Shown piece by piece: positions 1 to 9,500 of a stretch of DNA of 42,726 bases; position 1 is the first letter of the stretch, and each line of letters opens with the position of its first letter. The notes beneath the pieces are model-generated. The model searched no databases and was not told the origin of the DNA. It saw only the letters and a list, made by a program, of their open reading frames with translations. The stretch comes from an uncultured Bacteroidota bacterium (GTDB taxonomy: Bacteria; Bacteroidota; Bacteroidia; AKYH767-A; OLB10): the NCBI GenBank assembly GCA_900696575.1, contig CAADHD010000013.1, positions 1 to 42,726 on the forward strand. The letters are read 5' to 3'. The position numbers and the translations under genes were made by a program.

Positions 1-131
1 GCATGGTAACAACAGCCCGGTCAGGCGTACATCAGATGGATGTAAACCTGAACGACCTTGCCAAAGGCATGTACCTGATTGAGCTTCGCTCCAATTCAGG
101 AACAGAAGTACAGAAGCTGATTGTAGAATAA
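1..131 (+). CDS. C-terminal fragment of a T9SS type A sorting-domain protein
   Basis: The reading frame is open from the window edge (first full codon at 3) to TAA at 129-131; the start lies outside the window. The visible 42 residues end in LAKGMYLIELRSNSG followed by VQKLIVE. This is the usual end of a type A T9SS C-terminal domain: a 'L..GxYxxxxxx' strand, a turn, then a last strand with a basic residue. Such domains direct a protein through the type IX machinery to the outer surface, where the domain is removed. Nothing can be said about the cargo. A strong terminator follows 22 bases later, so this is the last gene of its transcript. Confidence 0.75.
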   Translation, partial: MVTTARSGVHQMDVNLNDLAKGMYLIELRSNSGTEVQKLIVE

Positions 132-153
132 TCAACTTTCAGCTACGGATGTT

Positions 154-187
154 AGACCTGTACCAATTAATTGGTACAGGTCTTTTT
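154..187 (+). terminator. Intrinsic terminator, perfect 30-nt palindrome plus T-run
   Basis: Bases 154-183 form a perfect inverted repeat with 15-nt arms (AGACCTGTACCAATT and its complement), followed by a T-run at 182-187. It ends the transcript of the upstream T9SS gene and separates it from the sucC promoter. Confidence 0.85.
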
Positions 188-246
188 TATTTTAAAAACA
201 AATTATTGTGAAGAATTTATTCGAAACACAAATTAAAAATTTCATG

Positions 247-254
247 TAGGTTTG
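247..254 (+). promoter_or_regulatory. Bacteroidota -7 promoter element upstream of sucC
   Basis: TAGGTTTG matches the Bacteroidota -7 consensus TAnnTTTG and lies 15 bases before the ATG at 270. No clear TTTG (-33) box is seen at the usual distance, so only half of the promoter is supported. If used, the 5' leader would be about 10 nt. Confidence 0.4.
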
Positions 255-269
255 CCCCAAAAGCAAATC

Positions 270-1484
270 ATGAATTTACACGAGTATCAAGGCAAAGAAA
301 TACTAAAAAGTTTTGGTGTGGGCATTCAGGAAGGCATTGTTGCTGAAACTCCTGAGCAAGCTTTAAAAGCTGCAATTCAATTACAGAAAGAAACCGGAAC
401 CGGTTGGTGGGTTGTCAAATCACAAATTCATGCCGGTGGAAGAGGAAAGGGAAAAATTTCAGGCACCGACCAAAGCGGTGTTGCTTTGGCCAAAACATTG
501 GATGATGTTAAGCGCATTTCAGAAAACTTATTAGGCAAAGTATTGGTAACCATTCAAACCGGGCCTCAGGGTAAAAAGGTAAATAAAGTGCTGGTAGCTC
601 AGGATGTATATTATCCTGGCGAATCGAAACCGAAAGAATTTTACATGAGCGTACTTCTAAACCGTTCTTCCGGAAGAAACATTATCATGTACAGTACTGA
701 AGGCGGAATGGACATAGAAGCTGTAGCCGAAAAGACCCCACATTTGATTTTTAAAGAAGAGATAGATCCTAAAGTTGGAATCCAACCTTTTCAAGCCAGA
801 AAAATCGCCTTCAATCTAGGTTTATCGGGCAATTCCTTTAAAGAAATGACCAGATTCGTTATGGCACTTTACAGAGCGTATGATTCGATAGATGCATCCA
901 TGTTCGAAATAAATCCTTTGCTAAAAACCTCAGATGATAAAATTATTGCTGTTGATGCCAAAGTAAACCTGGACGAGAATGCACTGTTCCGGCACAAAGA
1001 TTATGAGGCTATGCGTGATAAAAGCGAAGAGGACCCCACAGAAGTGGAGGCCGGAGAACATAACCTTAATTACGTAAAACTTGATGGAAATGTAGGCTGC
1101 ATGGTAAACGGTGCGGGATTGGCCATGGCCACCATGGATATCATAAAACTTGCTGGTGGAGAGCCGGCTAACTTTCTTGATGTGGGAGGAACAGCCAATG
1201 CTGCCCGTGTGGAGCAGGCATTCCGCATTATACTTAAAGATCCGAATGTAAAAGCCATCCTGGTAAACATTTTTGGAGGCATTGTGCGATGCGACCGTGT
1301 TGCCCAGGGTATTGTTGATGCTTATAAAAACATCGGTAATATACCTGTGCCTATCATAGTGCGGCTTCAGGGAACCAATGCCGTGGAAGCCAAAAAGATT
1401 ATTGATGATTCAGGATTGAAAGTTTTTTCAGCCATTCAACTTAAAGAAGCTGCTGACCTTGTTAATCAATTATTAAAAAAATAA
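270..1484 (+). CDS. sucC: Succinate-CoA ligase (ADP-forming), beta subunit
   Basis: SucC makes or cleaves succinyl-CoA with ADP/ATP in the TCA cycle, as a complex with SucD in the cytoplasm. The protein is 404 residues, close to the family's usual 390-400. The N-terminus [12 protein letters not shown] is the canonical ATP-grasp start, so ATG 270 is chosen over the in-frame TTG at 252. A glycine-rich stretch (AGGRGKGK) follows near residues 50-60, and the C-terminal ligase half has a GGTAN run and the typical [10 protein letters not shown]. sucD is not adjacent. The agmatinase-family gene starts 16 bases downstream, so the two are probably co-transcribed. A terminator lies upstream, so transcription must start locally. 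Confidence 0.95.
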   Translation: MNLHEYQGKEILKSFGVGIQEGIVAETPEQALKAAIQLQKETGTGWWVVKSQIHAGGRGKGKISGTDQSGVALAKTLDDVKRISENLLGKVLVTIQTGPQGKKVNKVLVAQDVYYPGESKPKEFYMSVLLNRSSGRNIIMYSTEGGMDIEAVAEKTPHLIFKEEIDPKVGIQPFQARKIAFNLGLSGNSFKEMTRFVMALYRAYDSIDASMFEINPLLKTSDDKIIAVDAKVNLDENALFRHKDYEAMRDKSEEDPTEVEAGEHNLNYVKLDGNVGCMVNGAGLAMATMDIIKLAGGEPANFLDVGGTANAARVEQAFRIILKDPNVKAILVNIFGGIVRCDRVAQGIVDAYKNIGNIPVPIIVRLQGTNAVEAKKIIDDSGLKVFSAIQLKEAADLVNQLLKK

Positions 1485-1500
1485 TTACAAAGAAAACGCC

Positions 1501-2424
1501 ATGACAACCACTGCAAATCCAAAAATTAAACCTGCACTTCCGGTACTTGGTCCGGAGAAAAATTTTTTGGGAATTGAAGACCCGGCACTTTACGATTATA
1601 CCAAAGCTCGTTTTGTAATTCAACAGGTACCTTACGAACACACCTCATCTTACATGCGTGGTTCTGCAGAAGGTCCTGAAGCTATTCTTGAAGCTTCTCA
1701 TTATGTAGAGTTTTATGATGAGCTGCTTGATTCAGAGCCATACCTGAATGGAGGAATCTGCGCTTTAGCTCCAATTAATTTTGAAAATAAAATTGACAAT
1801 GATGCCATTAACCTTATTGAAAATCATACTGAAAAACTGATTGCTGATGAGAAGTTTGTGGTTTCATTAGGCGCTGAACATACCGTAACCTTTGGATTTG
1901 TAAAGGCTCATGCCAAACATTTTAATAATCTTACGGTACTCCAATTAGATGCACATTCTGATCTTCGGGAAAATTATCTTGGCAATCCATATTCACATGC
2001 CTCAGTCATGGCAAGGATACATCATCTGGGTTTGAATATTTGTCAGGTTGGCATTCGTGCTCAATGCAAAGAAGAATCAGAGTTGATAAAGTCTTCGGGT
2101 AATATTCATACATTTTATGCACATCACATCCGCAAAAATCCTGACTGGATGAGTGAAGCTATCTCTTGCCTGACAGAGAATGTTTACATTACCATTGATG
2201 CCGATGGATTTGACCCTTCAGTAATTCCTTCAGTTGGAACTCCTGAACCCGGGGGCCTCTATTGGGAAGAGACCATTGATTTTTTACAGATGGTTTTTAA
2301 TCAGAAAAATGTGGTAGGGTTTGATGTGGTAGAAATGGCTCCTCGTCCTGATGATTTGCGATCACCCTATAATTTAGCCAAACTGGTGTATCGGCTAATT
2401 GGTTTTGCTGCGCATAAGTACTGA
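1501..2424 (+). CDS. speB: Agmatinase-family ureohydrolase
   Basis: Ureohydrolases split a guanidino substrate into urea and an amine using a two-manganese site. Agmatinase (agmatine to putrescine) is the usual bacterial member of this subgroup. The 307-residue protein keeps the expected metal ligands: H127 in LGAEHT, D150/H152/D154 in LDAHSD, and D233/D235 in TIDADGFDP. The GTPEPGG signature follows near 246-252, and E278 sits in VVEMAPRPD. The length is normal. It starts 16 bases after sucC and is probably in the same transcript. The exact substrate (agmatine, arginine, guanidinobutyrate or another guanidino compound) cannot be read from the sequence. Agmatinase is the most likely call, and the symbol follows it. 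Confidence 0.8.
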   Translation: MTTTANPKIKPALPVLGPEKNFLGIEDPALYDYTKARFVIQQVPYEHTSSYMRGSAEGPEAILEASHYVEFYDELLDSEPYLNGGICALAPINFENKIDNDAINLIENHTEKLIADEKFVVSLGAEHTVTFGFVKAHAKHFNNLTVLQLDAHSDLRENYLGNPYSHASVMARIHHLGLNICQVGIRAQCKEESELIKSSGNIHTFYAHHIRKNPDWMSEAISCLTENVYITIDADGFDPSVIPSVGTPEPGGLYWEETIDFLQMVFNQKNVVGFDVVEMAPRPDDLRSPYNLAKLVYRLIGFAAHKY

Positions 2425-2431
2425 TTTCAAT

Positions 2432-2439
2432 TAACTTTG
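2432..2439 (+). promoter_or_regulatory. Putative -7 promoter element for the hydroxylase-accC group
   Basis: TAACTTTG matches TAnnTTTG and lies 16 bases before ATG 2456. A TTTG occurs at 2404-2407, but the 24-nt spacing is longer than usual, so the call is tentative. Confidence 0.35.
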
Positions 2440-2455
2440 CCAAAATCTTAAGTTT

Positions 2456-3106
2456 ATGGCAAGAGCAGCAGTTTCAAATCAGGGAACAAAAGTGCTGTTC
2501 AGCAATTACCTGCTTGAACGGCTAACCCGTACTCACTTCCTGTTTCCTGTCATTTTATTTTATACATTATGTGTGTTGATGTTACTTCTTTCAATTTTTT
2601 TCACCAGTTCCGGTTTTTGGGTTCTTTTAGCATTATTTTTTAGCGGAGCTTTTGCATTTACTCTGACAGAATACCTTATTCATCGCTTTCTTTTTCACTT
2701 TAATGCCAATACTGATAGAAAGAAAAAAATTCAGTACCTGATTCATGGCGTACATCATGAGTTTCCAAAGGATAAAGACAGGTTAGTAATGCCGCCTGTG
2801 GCTTCGGTATTGCTTGCTGTTTTCTTTTTTTCAATATTCTGGTTGCTGATGAAAGAATCAGTTTTTGCCTTCTTTTCGGGATTTTGTTTCGGCTATTCAA
2901 CTTACCTGATGATTCATTACGCTGTTCATCGTTGCAAGCCGCCCAAAAATTATTTACGCATACTTTGGAGACATCATGCCTTACATCATTACAGAGAGGA
3001 TGAAGGTAATTACAGTGTTTCATTTCCATTTTGGGACTTCTTTTTCAGAAGTAATTTGAAATTGAAATCGCGAAACGACATCAAAGAAGCCATGAATCTG
3101 CTGTAA
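2456..3106 (+). CDS. Membrane fatty acid hydroxylase (fatty acid 2-hydroxylase-like)
   Basis: This is a diiron integral-membrane oxygenase of the sterol desaturase/fatty acid hydroxylase superfamily. The 216-residue protein has hydrophobic segments near residues 28-50, 53-72, 114-131 and 134-152. Between them lie the histidine clusters of the family: H76/H81 (HRFLFH), H97/H100/H101 (HGVHH), H154/H158, and H173/H174/H177/H178 (HHALHH). The run FPKDKDRLVMPP after the second cluster is characteristic of FA2H/Scs7-type 2-hydroxylases, which hydroxylate the alpha carbon of acyl chains, often in sphingolipids. Sphingolipids occur in several Bacteroidota, so a sphingolipid or lipid A substrate is plausible but inferred. 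There is no cytochrome b5 domain. A biotin carboxylase starts 10 bases downstream, suggesting a lipid-metabolism operon. Confidence 0.85.
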   Translation: MARAAVSNQGTKVLFSNYLLERLTRTHFLFPVILFYTLCVLMLLLSIFFTSSGFWVLLALFFSGAFAFTLTEYLIHRFLFHFNANTDRKKKIQYLIHGVHHEFPKDKDRLVMPPVASVLLAVFFFSIFWLLMKESVFAFFSGFCFGYSTYLMIHYAVHRCKPPKNYLRILWRHHALHHYREDEGNYSVSFPFWDFFFRSNLKLKSRNDIKEAMNLL

Positions 3107-3116
3107 GGAATAGTTA

Positions 3117-4604
3117 ATGACCATAAAAAAAATACTGATTGCCAACCGTGGAGAAATTGCATTACGCATAATGCGCTCAGCCCGCGAGATGGGAATTGCT
3201 ACGGTTGCTGTTTATTCAGAGGCAGACCGCAGTTCGCCTCATGTTCGTTATGCAGATGAATCTGTTTGTATAGGCCCGCCTCCTTCTTCTCAATCCTACC
3301 TTGATATGAAAAAGGTGATTGAAGCTGCATGGAAAACAAAGTCAGATGCAATTCATCCCGGTTATGGTTTTCTCTCAGAGAATCCGGTATTTTCGAAAGA
3401 AGTAAAAAGAGCAGGTTTGATTTTTATTGGACCTGATGCTGCAGCCATGGAAATGATGGGCAGTAAATTGAGTGCCAAAACCGCAGCAAAAAAATTTAAT
3501 ATTCCTTTAGTACCGGGATCAGATGGTGCAATCAACAGCTTAAGCGATGCAATAGATGTGGCAGAGCAAATCGAATATCCGTTACTAATAAAAGCATCGG
3601 CAGGCGGAGGAGGTAAAGGGATGAGAATCGTTAATAAAAAGGAAGAGTTGGAAGAGAGTATAACTCGCGCCATGAGCGAATCACAATCGGCTTTTGGCGA
3701 TCCTTCAGTCTTTATTGAGCGCTATGTAGCCTCTCCTCGTCATATCGAGGTTCAGATAATAGCTGATAGTCATGGTAATGTTGTTCACCTTTTCGAACGT
3801 GAATGTTCCATTCAGCGCAGGCATCAGAAAGTAATAGAAGAAGCACCTTCTTCCATTATTTCTCCAGAATTAAGAAATAAAATGGGGCAATGCGCAGTAC
3901 AGGTAGCTAAACTCTGCAACTACATCAATGCTGGAACAGTTGAATTTCTTCTTGATGAAAACCTCAACTTTTATTTTCTTGAAATGAATACACGGCTTCA
4001 GGTAGAGCATCCTGTTACGGAAATGATTACCGGGCTTGATTTGGTAAAAGAACAGATTAGAATTGCAGAAGGAAAAAAGCTTTCTTTCTCACAGAATGAT
4101 CTTTCAATTAATGGACACAGTATAGAAGTAAGAGTTTATGCCGAAGACCCGCAGAATAATTTTCTTCCCGATACCGGGAAACTTCATACCTACCTCCGGC
4201 CACAAGGAAACGGAGTGCGTGTTGATGATGGCTTTGAACAGGGTATGACTATCCCGGTCTATTATGATCCCTTGATTTCAAAACTTATTGTGCATGGTAA
4301 AAACAGGAAGGAGGCTATCAGTAAAATGCTCAGGGCAATTGAAGATTATGTAATTTCAGGAGTTAAAACAACATTGCCTTTTTGTTCATTTGTACTGAAA
4401 CACGAAGCATTTACCGGTGGAAGTTTTGATACTCATTTTGTTCAGGATTATTTTAAACCTGATATGCTAATTGCATCAGGCGGAGAAAATATGGCTGCCT
4501 TGTTTGCAACCATTCAATTCGAACTTCATAAAAAGCCAGACAATGGAGTGGAACGCAATGGAGTTTCAGAAGAAATTACTCCATGGCGCAGAAACCGGGT
4601 TTGA
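3117..4604 (+). CDS. accC: Biotin carboxylase (acetyl-CoA carboxylase subunit or related)
   Basis: This enzyme carboxylates biotin on a carrier protein using ATP and bicarbonate. In acetyl-CoA carboxylase it makes malonyl-CoA for fatty acid synthesis. The 495-residue protein starts with MTIKKILIANRGEIALRI, the normal N-terminus. It has the ATP-grasp lysines K117 and K159, the glycine-rich loop SAGGGGKGMR (161-170), and EMNTRLQVEHP (about 289-299) with the metal and catalytic residues. It lacks a biotinyl domain. The tail is about 45 residues longer than E. coli AccC and ends in a low-complexity basic stretch. The gene for the carrier (accB), often found directly upstream of accC, is absent. 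It may therefore serve another biotin-dependent carboxylase, such as the propionyl-CoA enzyme. It is probably co-transcribed with the hydroxylase. Confidence 0.9.
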   Translation: MTIKKILIANRGEIALRIMRSAREMGIATVAVYSEADRSSPHVRYADESVCIGPPPSSQSYLDMKKVIEAAWKTKSDAIHPGYGFLSENPVFSKEVKRAGLIFIGPDAAAMEMMGSKLSAKTAAKKFNIPLVPGSDGAINSLSDAIDVAEQIEYPLLIKASAGGGGKGMRIVNKKEELEESITRAMSESQSAFGDPSVFIERYVASPRHIEVQIIADSHGNVVHLFERECSIQRRHQKVIEEAPSSIISPELRNKMGQCAVQVAKLCNYINAGTVEFLLDENLNFYFLEMNTRLQVEHPVTEMITGLDLVKEQIRIAEGKKLSFSQNDLSINGHSIEVRVYAEDPQNNFLPDTGKLHTYLRPQGNGVRVDDGFEQGMTIPVYYDPLISKLIVHGKNRKEAISKMLRAIEDYVISGVKTTLPFCSFVLKHEAFTGGSFDTHFVQDYFKPDMLIASGGENMAALFATIQFELHKKPDNGVERNGVSEEITPWRRNRV

Positions 4605-4667
4605 TTTCTTTTCATGTTTGATTCACCCGCATTCTGTTTTTGGATTTAGTTTTGATTCCTGAATACT

Positions 4668-5363
4668 ATGATGCGATTATTCCTTACTGTTCTGGCTTTG
4701 TTGACAGGCATTGCTGCTGCCAATTCGCAAAGCGATACCGCCATTAAAATTTTTAAAGGCGGGCAACTGATTGTTGATACAGTTGTTCAGCAAGAACCCA
4801 AACCAAAACCTCAGTTGCATGTAACCTATTTTATTCTTGATGATGGCGACAGTGTTCCTGTAGTGAACCTTCCCCCCGTTCAGATAGAAGATACGTTGAA
4901 CCCGATTCTTGCCGATAATATGAAATTGTATCTTCGCTTAAAACGGGATGTTCTAAGGGCATACCCCTATGCCAAAATTGCCTCAGCAAAACTGATTGCT
5001 GTTAATGATTCGCTATCACTCTTTAAAAAATCAAAAGCAAGAAAAAAGTATATCAAGGAATCAGAAAGCAAAATGAAGGCAGAGTTTGAAGAGGAGCTAA
5101 AGCGACTAACTGTGAATCAGGGAAAAATTTTAATTAAATTGGTTGACAGGGAAACAGGCTCCACAGGATATGAAATTGTGAAAGAATTGCGCGGACCATT
5201 TCAGGCAATGTTTTGGCAGTCAATGGCAAAAATGTTTGGTTCTACATTAAAAATGGAATACGATCCTAATGGAGAGGATAAGCTAATTGAAGGAATTGTA
5301 AGAAGTATTGAAAGCGGAGAAATACCTGTCCCGCCAAGAAGAACTGCCCAGAAGAAGGGATGA
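4668..5363 (+). CDS. DUF4294-like secreted protein of unknown function
   Basis: The 231-residue protein begins with a signal peptide (MMRLFLTVLALLTGIAAANSQS, cleavage likely after about residue 20). The mature part has a DDGDSVPVVNLPPVQI segment (about 58-73). A charged, probably helical region with YPYAK follows, then the conserved-looking blocks KILIKLVDRETG, VKELRGPFQA and YDPNGEDKLIEGIVR. I recognise this pattern as the Bacteroidota-specific family DUF4294, which has no known activity. Either ATG 4668 or ATG 4671 could be the start. It lies 63 bases after accC on the same strand and ends 3 bases from the stop of the opposite-strand gene, so there is no room for a separate terminator. Confidence 0.7.
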   Translation: MMRLFLTVLALLTGIAAANSQSDTAIKIFKGGQLIVDTVVQQEPKPKPQLHVTYFILDDGDSVPVVNLPPVQIEDTLNPILADNMKLYLRLKRDVLRAYPYAKIASAKLIAVNDSLSLFKKSKARKKYIKESESKMKAEFEEELKRLTVNQGKILIKLVDRETGSTGYEIVKELRGPFQAMFWQSMAKMFGSTLKMEYDPNGEDKLIEGIVRSIESGEIPVPPRRTAQKKG

Positions 5364-5366
5364 TTG

Positions 5367-6125
5367 TTAATAGCCTGAAATAATCAGCTTATTGGTCTGA
5401 AGTACTTTCCCGTTAAGTTCAACATTGTAAAAATACATTCCGTCACGAAGCCTTTCACCGGCAATGTTTTTTAAATCCCATTCAAACGAATGTGTTCCCG
5501 GACTCTTAAATTCGTTGGCAACTTCATGAACCTTCTTTCCAAGTGAATTGAAAACATTGATTTTTATCTGACCGCTGTTTTTTAAAGTGTAAATAAACAC
5601 AGTGTTTGTTTTTGCAGGATTGGGATAGTTGGAAAGCACTCCATTGGTAATTTGGAAATCATTCAAATCAAGGGTGCAGTTTTGAAATACTCCACTTACC
5701 AAAACCCAGCTTGATGCCGGAGGCACACTGGTCATAGCAATATTGATGGGAAAATTATTCGGATCAGTATTTACCTGAACAGAAAAATCAACATTATGAA
5801 AAATCATACTGAGATTGTAAATCACTGATCCGCCCGGTATGGCACCTGCAGGCCCCTGGCTGAAATATGCATACGGTTCAAAACAAATACTCCAAAGATT
5901 GGGACCAACATTGGTCATTAAGCCAACACCTGGATTGGTAATGTTTCCAACAGCGTATTGCCAGAAGTTTCCCGGTTGATCAATCCCAACCCCGGCATAA
6001 ATATATACAGGTGAAACTCCTGCCAATACGCCAGTTCCTGCATTAAAGGTGATTTGAAAGTTTGATTGGCTGTAGGAGTTCCTAAGGCCTGCAATCAGCA
6101 GGAATAAAAGTAGTTTTTTAAGCAT
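5367..6125 (-). CDS. Small T9SS type A secreted protein of unknown function
   Basis: The chosen start is ATG at 6123-6125, because it gives a clean signal peptide (MLKKLLLFLLIAGLRNSYSQ); the longer frame to 6170 adds a charged, non-signal extension. The product is 252 residues. The middle is beta-rich, with a GAGTGVLAGVSPVYIYAGVG stretch near the N-terminus, reminiscent of starch-binding/Ig-like folds but not assignable. From about residue 160 the protein has SNYPNPAKTNTVFIYTL, then a GKKVHEV strand, and ends in GMYFYNVELNGKVLQTNKLIISGY. This is a typical type A T9SS sorting domain, so it is expected on the cell surface or in the medium. The tRNA-Met gene lies upstream on the same strand. Confidence 0.7.
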   Translation of the reverse strand: MLKKLLLFLLIAGLRNSYSQSNFQITFNAGTGVLAGVSPVYIYAGVGIDQPGNFWQYAVGNITNPGVGLMTNVGPNLWSICFEPYAYFSQGPAGAIPGGSVIYNLSMIFHNVDFSVQVNTDPNNFPINIAMTSVPPASSWVLVSGVFQNCTLDLNDFQITNGVLSNYPNPAKTNTVFIYTLKNSGQIKINVFNSLGKKVHEVANEFKSPGTHSFEWDLKNIAGERLRDGMYFYNVELNGKVLQTNKLIISGY

Positions 6126-6176
6126 AAATTTTACTGTGACTAATGTAATGTGTTCAATTTGAATAATCAAAAACAG

Positions 6177-6250
6177 TAGCGAAGGGGGGAATCGAACCCC
6201 CGACCTCAGGGTTATGAATCCTGCGCTCTAACCACCTGAGCTACCTCGCC
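6177..6250 (-). tRNA. tRNA-Met (anticodon CAT)
   Basis: The minus strand folds as a complete 74-nt tRNA: acceptor GGCGAGG with CTTCGCT, TA at 8-9, D stem GCTC/GAGC, and anticodon loop TTCATAA. The variable loop is AGGTC and the T arm is GGGGG-TTCGATT-CCCCC. The discriminator base is A and CCA is not encoded. G1 faces U72, and position 31 (A) faces 39 (C), a mismatch at the base of the anticodon loop. The CAT anticodon fits elongator Met. Initiator is unlikely because of the G1:U72 pair. A lysidine-modified tRNA-Ile2 cannot be excluded from sequence alone. A good promoter lies just upstream. Confidence 0.93.
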
Positions 6251-6272
6251 AGTCATTCTAATTTTGGAGGCG

Positions 6273-6302
6273 CAAAAATAGATTTCTGGCATGTATTTCA
6301 AA
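6273..6302 (-). promoter_or_regulatory. Bacteroidota promoter for tRNA-Met
   Basis: On the minus strand, TTTG (6302-6299), 18 nt, then TATTTTTG (6280-6273) matches TTTG-N-TAnnTTTG. The expected start near 6267 lies about 17 nt before the first tRNA base. Confidence 0.7.
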
Positions 6303-6413
6303 GCTTCAACCTCATGTAACGCAAATTTCAAACTTTCTCACCTTTCTTTATTCCGTTTTAGCCTTTCAAATAATAATACTTTTGTATTAGTCTTTATAGC
6401 TTATTTTCAACAC

Positions 6414-6445
6414 TTTGCATTTTAATTAAATGTAGTTTACCTTTG
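6414..6445 (+). promoter_or_regulatory. Bacteroidota promoter for the 1408-residue T9SS protein
   Basis: TTTG (6414-6417), 20 nt, then TACCTTTG (6438-6445) is a full match to the -33/-7 consensus. The predicted start near 6451 gives a leader of about 54 nt to ATG 6505. Confidence 0.7.
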
Positions 6446-6504
6446 TACCGAAAAACATTAATTCGATAATTTCGTATTGTTTGATGTTACAATTAAAACC
6501 GGCT

Positions 6505-9500
6505 ATGAAAAAGCTAATCCCATCAGCTTTACTACTTTTATTTATTGCGAATTCTTTTGATGTCAGAGCGCAAATATCTACTTCAAACGGAAATGGCGAT
6601 TGGAATAATCCGGCAACATGGTTACCTGTCGGGGTTCCTCCAATAAACAATAACGTAGTTATCCGTGCTTCTGATTCTGTTTGGGTGAACAACCCAACCC
6701 AAATAGTTGCTGATATTACTGTAAATGGAATTCTATCCGTAAACAACATTGCCTCTGCTGATTTAACCTTTGATGGTCATTTGACAATTAACGGAAAGTT
6801 ATACAATAACGGATACGTTGAAATGGTTACTCCAGGCAAAAATTTTGTGATGGGTGCCGGTTCACTTTATCAACATAACCCCAGGAATGATTTGAATACC
6901 CATTTGTTTTTTCGAGGTGTGGAGAATTTTGCCCCGACAAGTACTTTGGTTATCATGAAATGGGATGATGAGAACATTCCGTTGGGAGCAACTAACAGAG
7001 TTACAAGTGACTTCGGAAATGTAGTATTAAGCTACAATTCAGCTACTGTTTGGGAGCAACGTGGTCGTTTTGGGCCTCCCGGTAATGCAAATCGGGTAAA
7101 AGGGAGCTTTACCGTTACGTCAGGATTAATTAGCATGGATGACGGAACAAGCAGCCCCACCACTGCATTAACATTGCAAACCGTTTTGATAACAGGTACA
7201 GCACAGGTAGTCTTTCAAAAAGGTACTAACAGAAATCTGACTCTGATTACCGGCAGTTTTACAGATAACAGTACCAATCCTTTGCCAACTGTTATTATGC
7301 AAAATTCCTATGGTGCTTTAAACTGGACTGTAAATGGTAATCTTAATATCAGCCATCCTTTTATTGGAATAGAAGGAACTTCCAATGAGAATGCTACCGG
7401 AAGACTTACAGTAAATGGTAATTTCAACATCTCAGGCGGGAGTTTCGAGTATTGTACGCGCGTAAATGCTTTAACGGAGATTACTGTTAATGGTAATACA
7501 ACAATCTCTGGTCCTGTTACCAAAGTACGATTCAACGATGGCAACAATTTGGATATGAATTTCATTACGAATGATTTCGTAGTTTCTAATTGTAACGACA
7601 TTGTCTTACTGGGGGGCAATTACGGTATAACCCTGCCTGGTGGCACCCCAACGGTTACAATCAACAATGATTTTCTTTTGAATGGCGATTGCAGTGTTAC
7701 CATTTTAGATTCAACTGCAAGTACACGCAAAACACGCGTTAATGTTATACGAGATTTGATTTCAAGTTCACCGAATGCCAATCTTAAACTTGCCAATAAT
7801 CAAGGTGCGGTTACGCTTCGTGTAGGAAGACATCTGACTTATACCGGGGGTAATTATATTGGACAGGCAAATAACAATTCTACCGGGATTGACTCTGTAA
7901 TTGTTGTCGGAAATTTTACTTACAACACTCCTACAGCTTCAAATTATTTCAGAGCAAACTATGGTGTTGGAAATACCTTTTTAGAAGTTAATGGCAACAT
8001 GACTGTTATTAATTCCGGCACAGCTAATAATCAGGGGATCAGTTTAATTCATATCCCAACTGCCATGAACATGGGAACAGGACAACTGAATGTTACTATT
8101 GGGGGAACTTATTTGCAAAATGGTGGTCGTTTTGTTGGAATCAATCGAGGTGCAGGTGCGCTAACTTTTAATTGCACAGCCGGCCTGTTTGATTTTAATG
8201 GAGGAGTGTTTATGGGAATTAACAACCTTGATACTATATCTTCAGGGGCTGCAACTTATAACTTATTAAGCATTGATTACGATGGAGGATTATTCATTGC
8301 TCATAATGGCAGCACTACAACCGGTCCGGTTTTAAATGTGAATATTACAAACAATTGCAAAATCAATTACACTGCAGTTACTGATCAATTCCGATTTGTT
8401 GGGTTATTTCTTGTTCAGACATCCATCAATATCCTTCCATTGAATCTTACCGTTGGTGGTAACATGACCTTTTCCGGAGTAAACGGAAGCTTCACTTCAA
8501 GTCATTCGGCAGGAAATGAAACAATCGCCATAACAGGTAATTTAACAGTTTCTGCAGGAACAAATCATTTCAATTTATTTCCCAATTCAGGTTACCAAAC
8601 CAATGGGCACACTGTAAACATGACTGTTAACGGGCAAGTTAGTATTTCCGGTGGTTTCACTACGCTTTGTGCTGAACTGGGTACTTTGAATGCAACTTTT
8701 AATCAGAATCTGACTGTAAGCAATGGTAATTTTGTTCTAAAATCTGGTTTTGGCAGCGGAACATTAAATATAAACGGAGGGTTCACTCAAACTGGCGGTT
8801 CGGTAGAATTGTATAAGAACTCAACATTCACTAACAATCTGGTAGTGGCAATGGTAGTTAACGCAGATAATGACGCAGTTGGTGATTTTTCGCATACAGG
8901 TGGTACCATAAGTTTCAGTGATAATAGCAATCCGAGTTCAGGAGAGAATCTTCTTTCTGTTAAATCTCCAAACTTTACTATTGGTGGTAATGGTATCATA
9001 ACTTCTGCTGGTGCTGGCAGTTCGTTGATCTTGGGTATAATTGATTTCTCAAGAACCGGTACCACAGTGTTTGCCAGAGGTATTGGAAGTTCTCATAACG
9101 TAACTCAAGCACGATATATTATTTCAGCAGGAACAACTGTTGATGTTACAACCGGAAATATGCAATTGGCATCACACAATAATAACGCTGTTATTGATAT
9201 GCTAAAAATTAACGGAAGTGGGGTGTTGTGGCTCCGCGGTAGCAATCAAGTTTACTCAAATGGAACTTATACCTACTGTAATATTCAGACTTTTAACTTT
9301 AGCCGTATCAGAATTGAAAACCCTAATGGTTTTTACAATGGAACCAATACTGCAGCTCTTAACGCAAACAATAATCTGAATTTTGCTCTTGCTACCGGAA
9401 ATTTTGTAGAGTACCGTGGTACGGCAAATCAGATCGTAACAGGGTTAGGCGTTGGTGTTGCTACTTTATCACAGCATAAATACGGTGCCCTGGAGATTAA

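Noticed and set aside
252-269. TTG start giving six extra residues on SucC
   Set aside because: The family starts MNLHEYQ, and the TTG overlaps the likely -7 promoter element.
4471-4662. 63-residue plus-strand frame overlapping the end of accC
   Set aside because: It lies mostly inside accC in another frame, with no signal, motif or own promoter.
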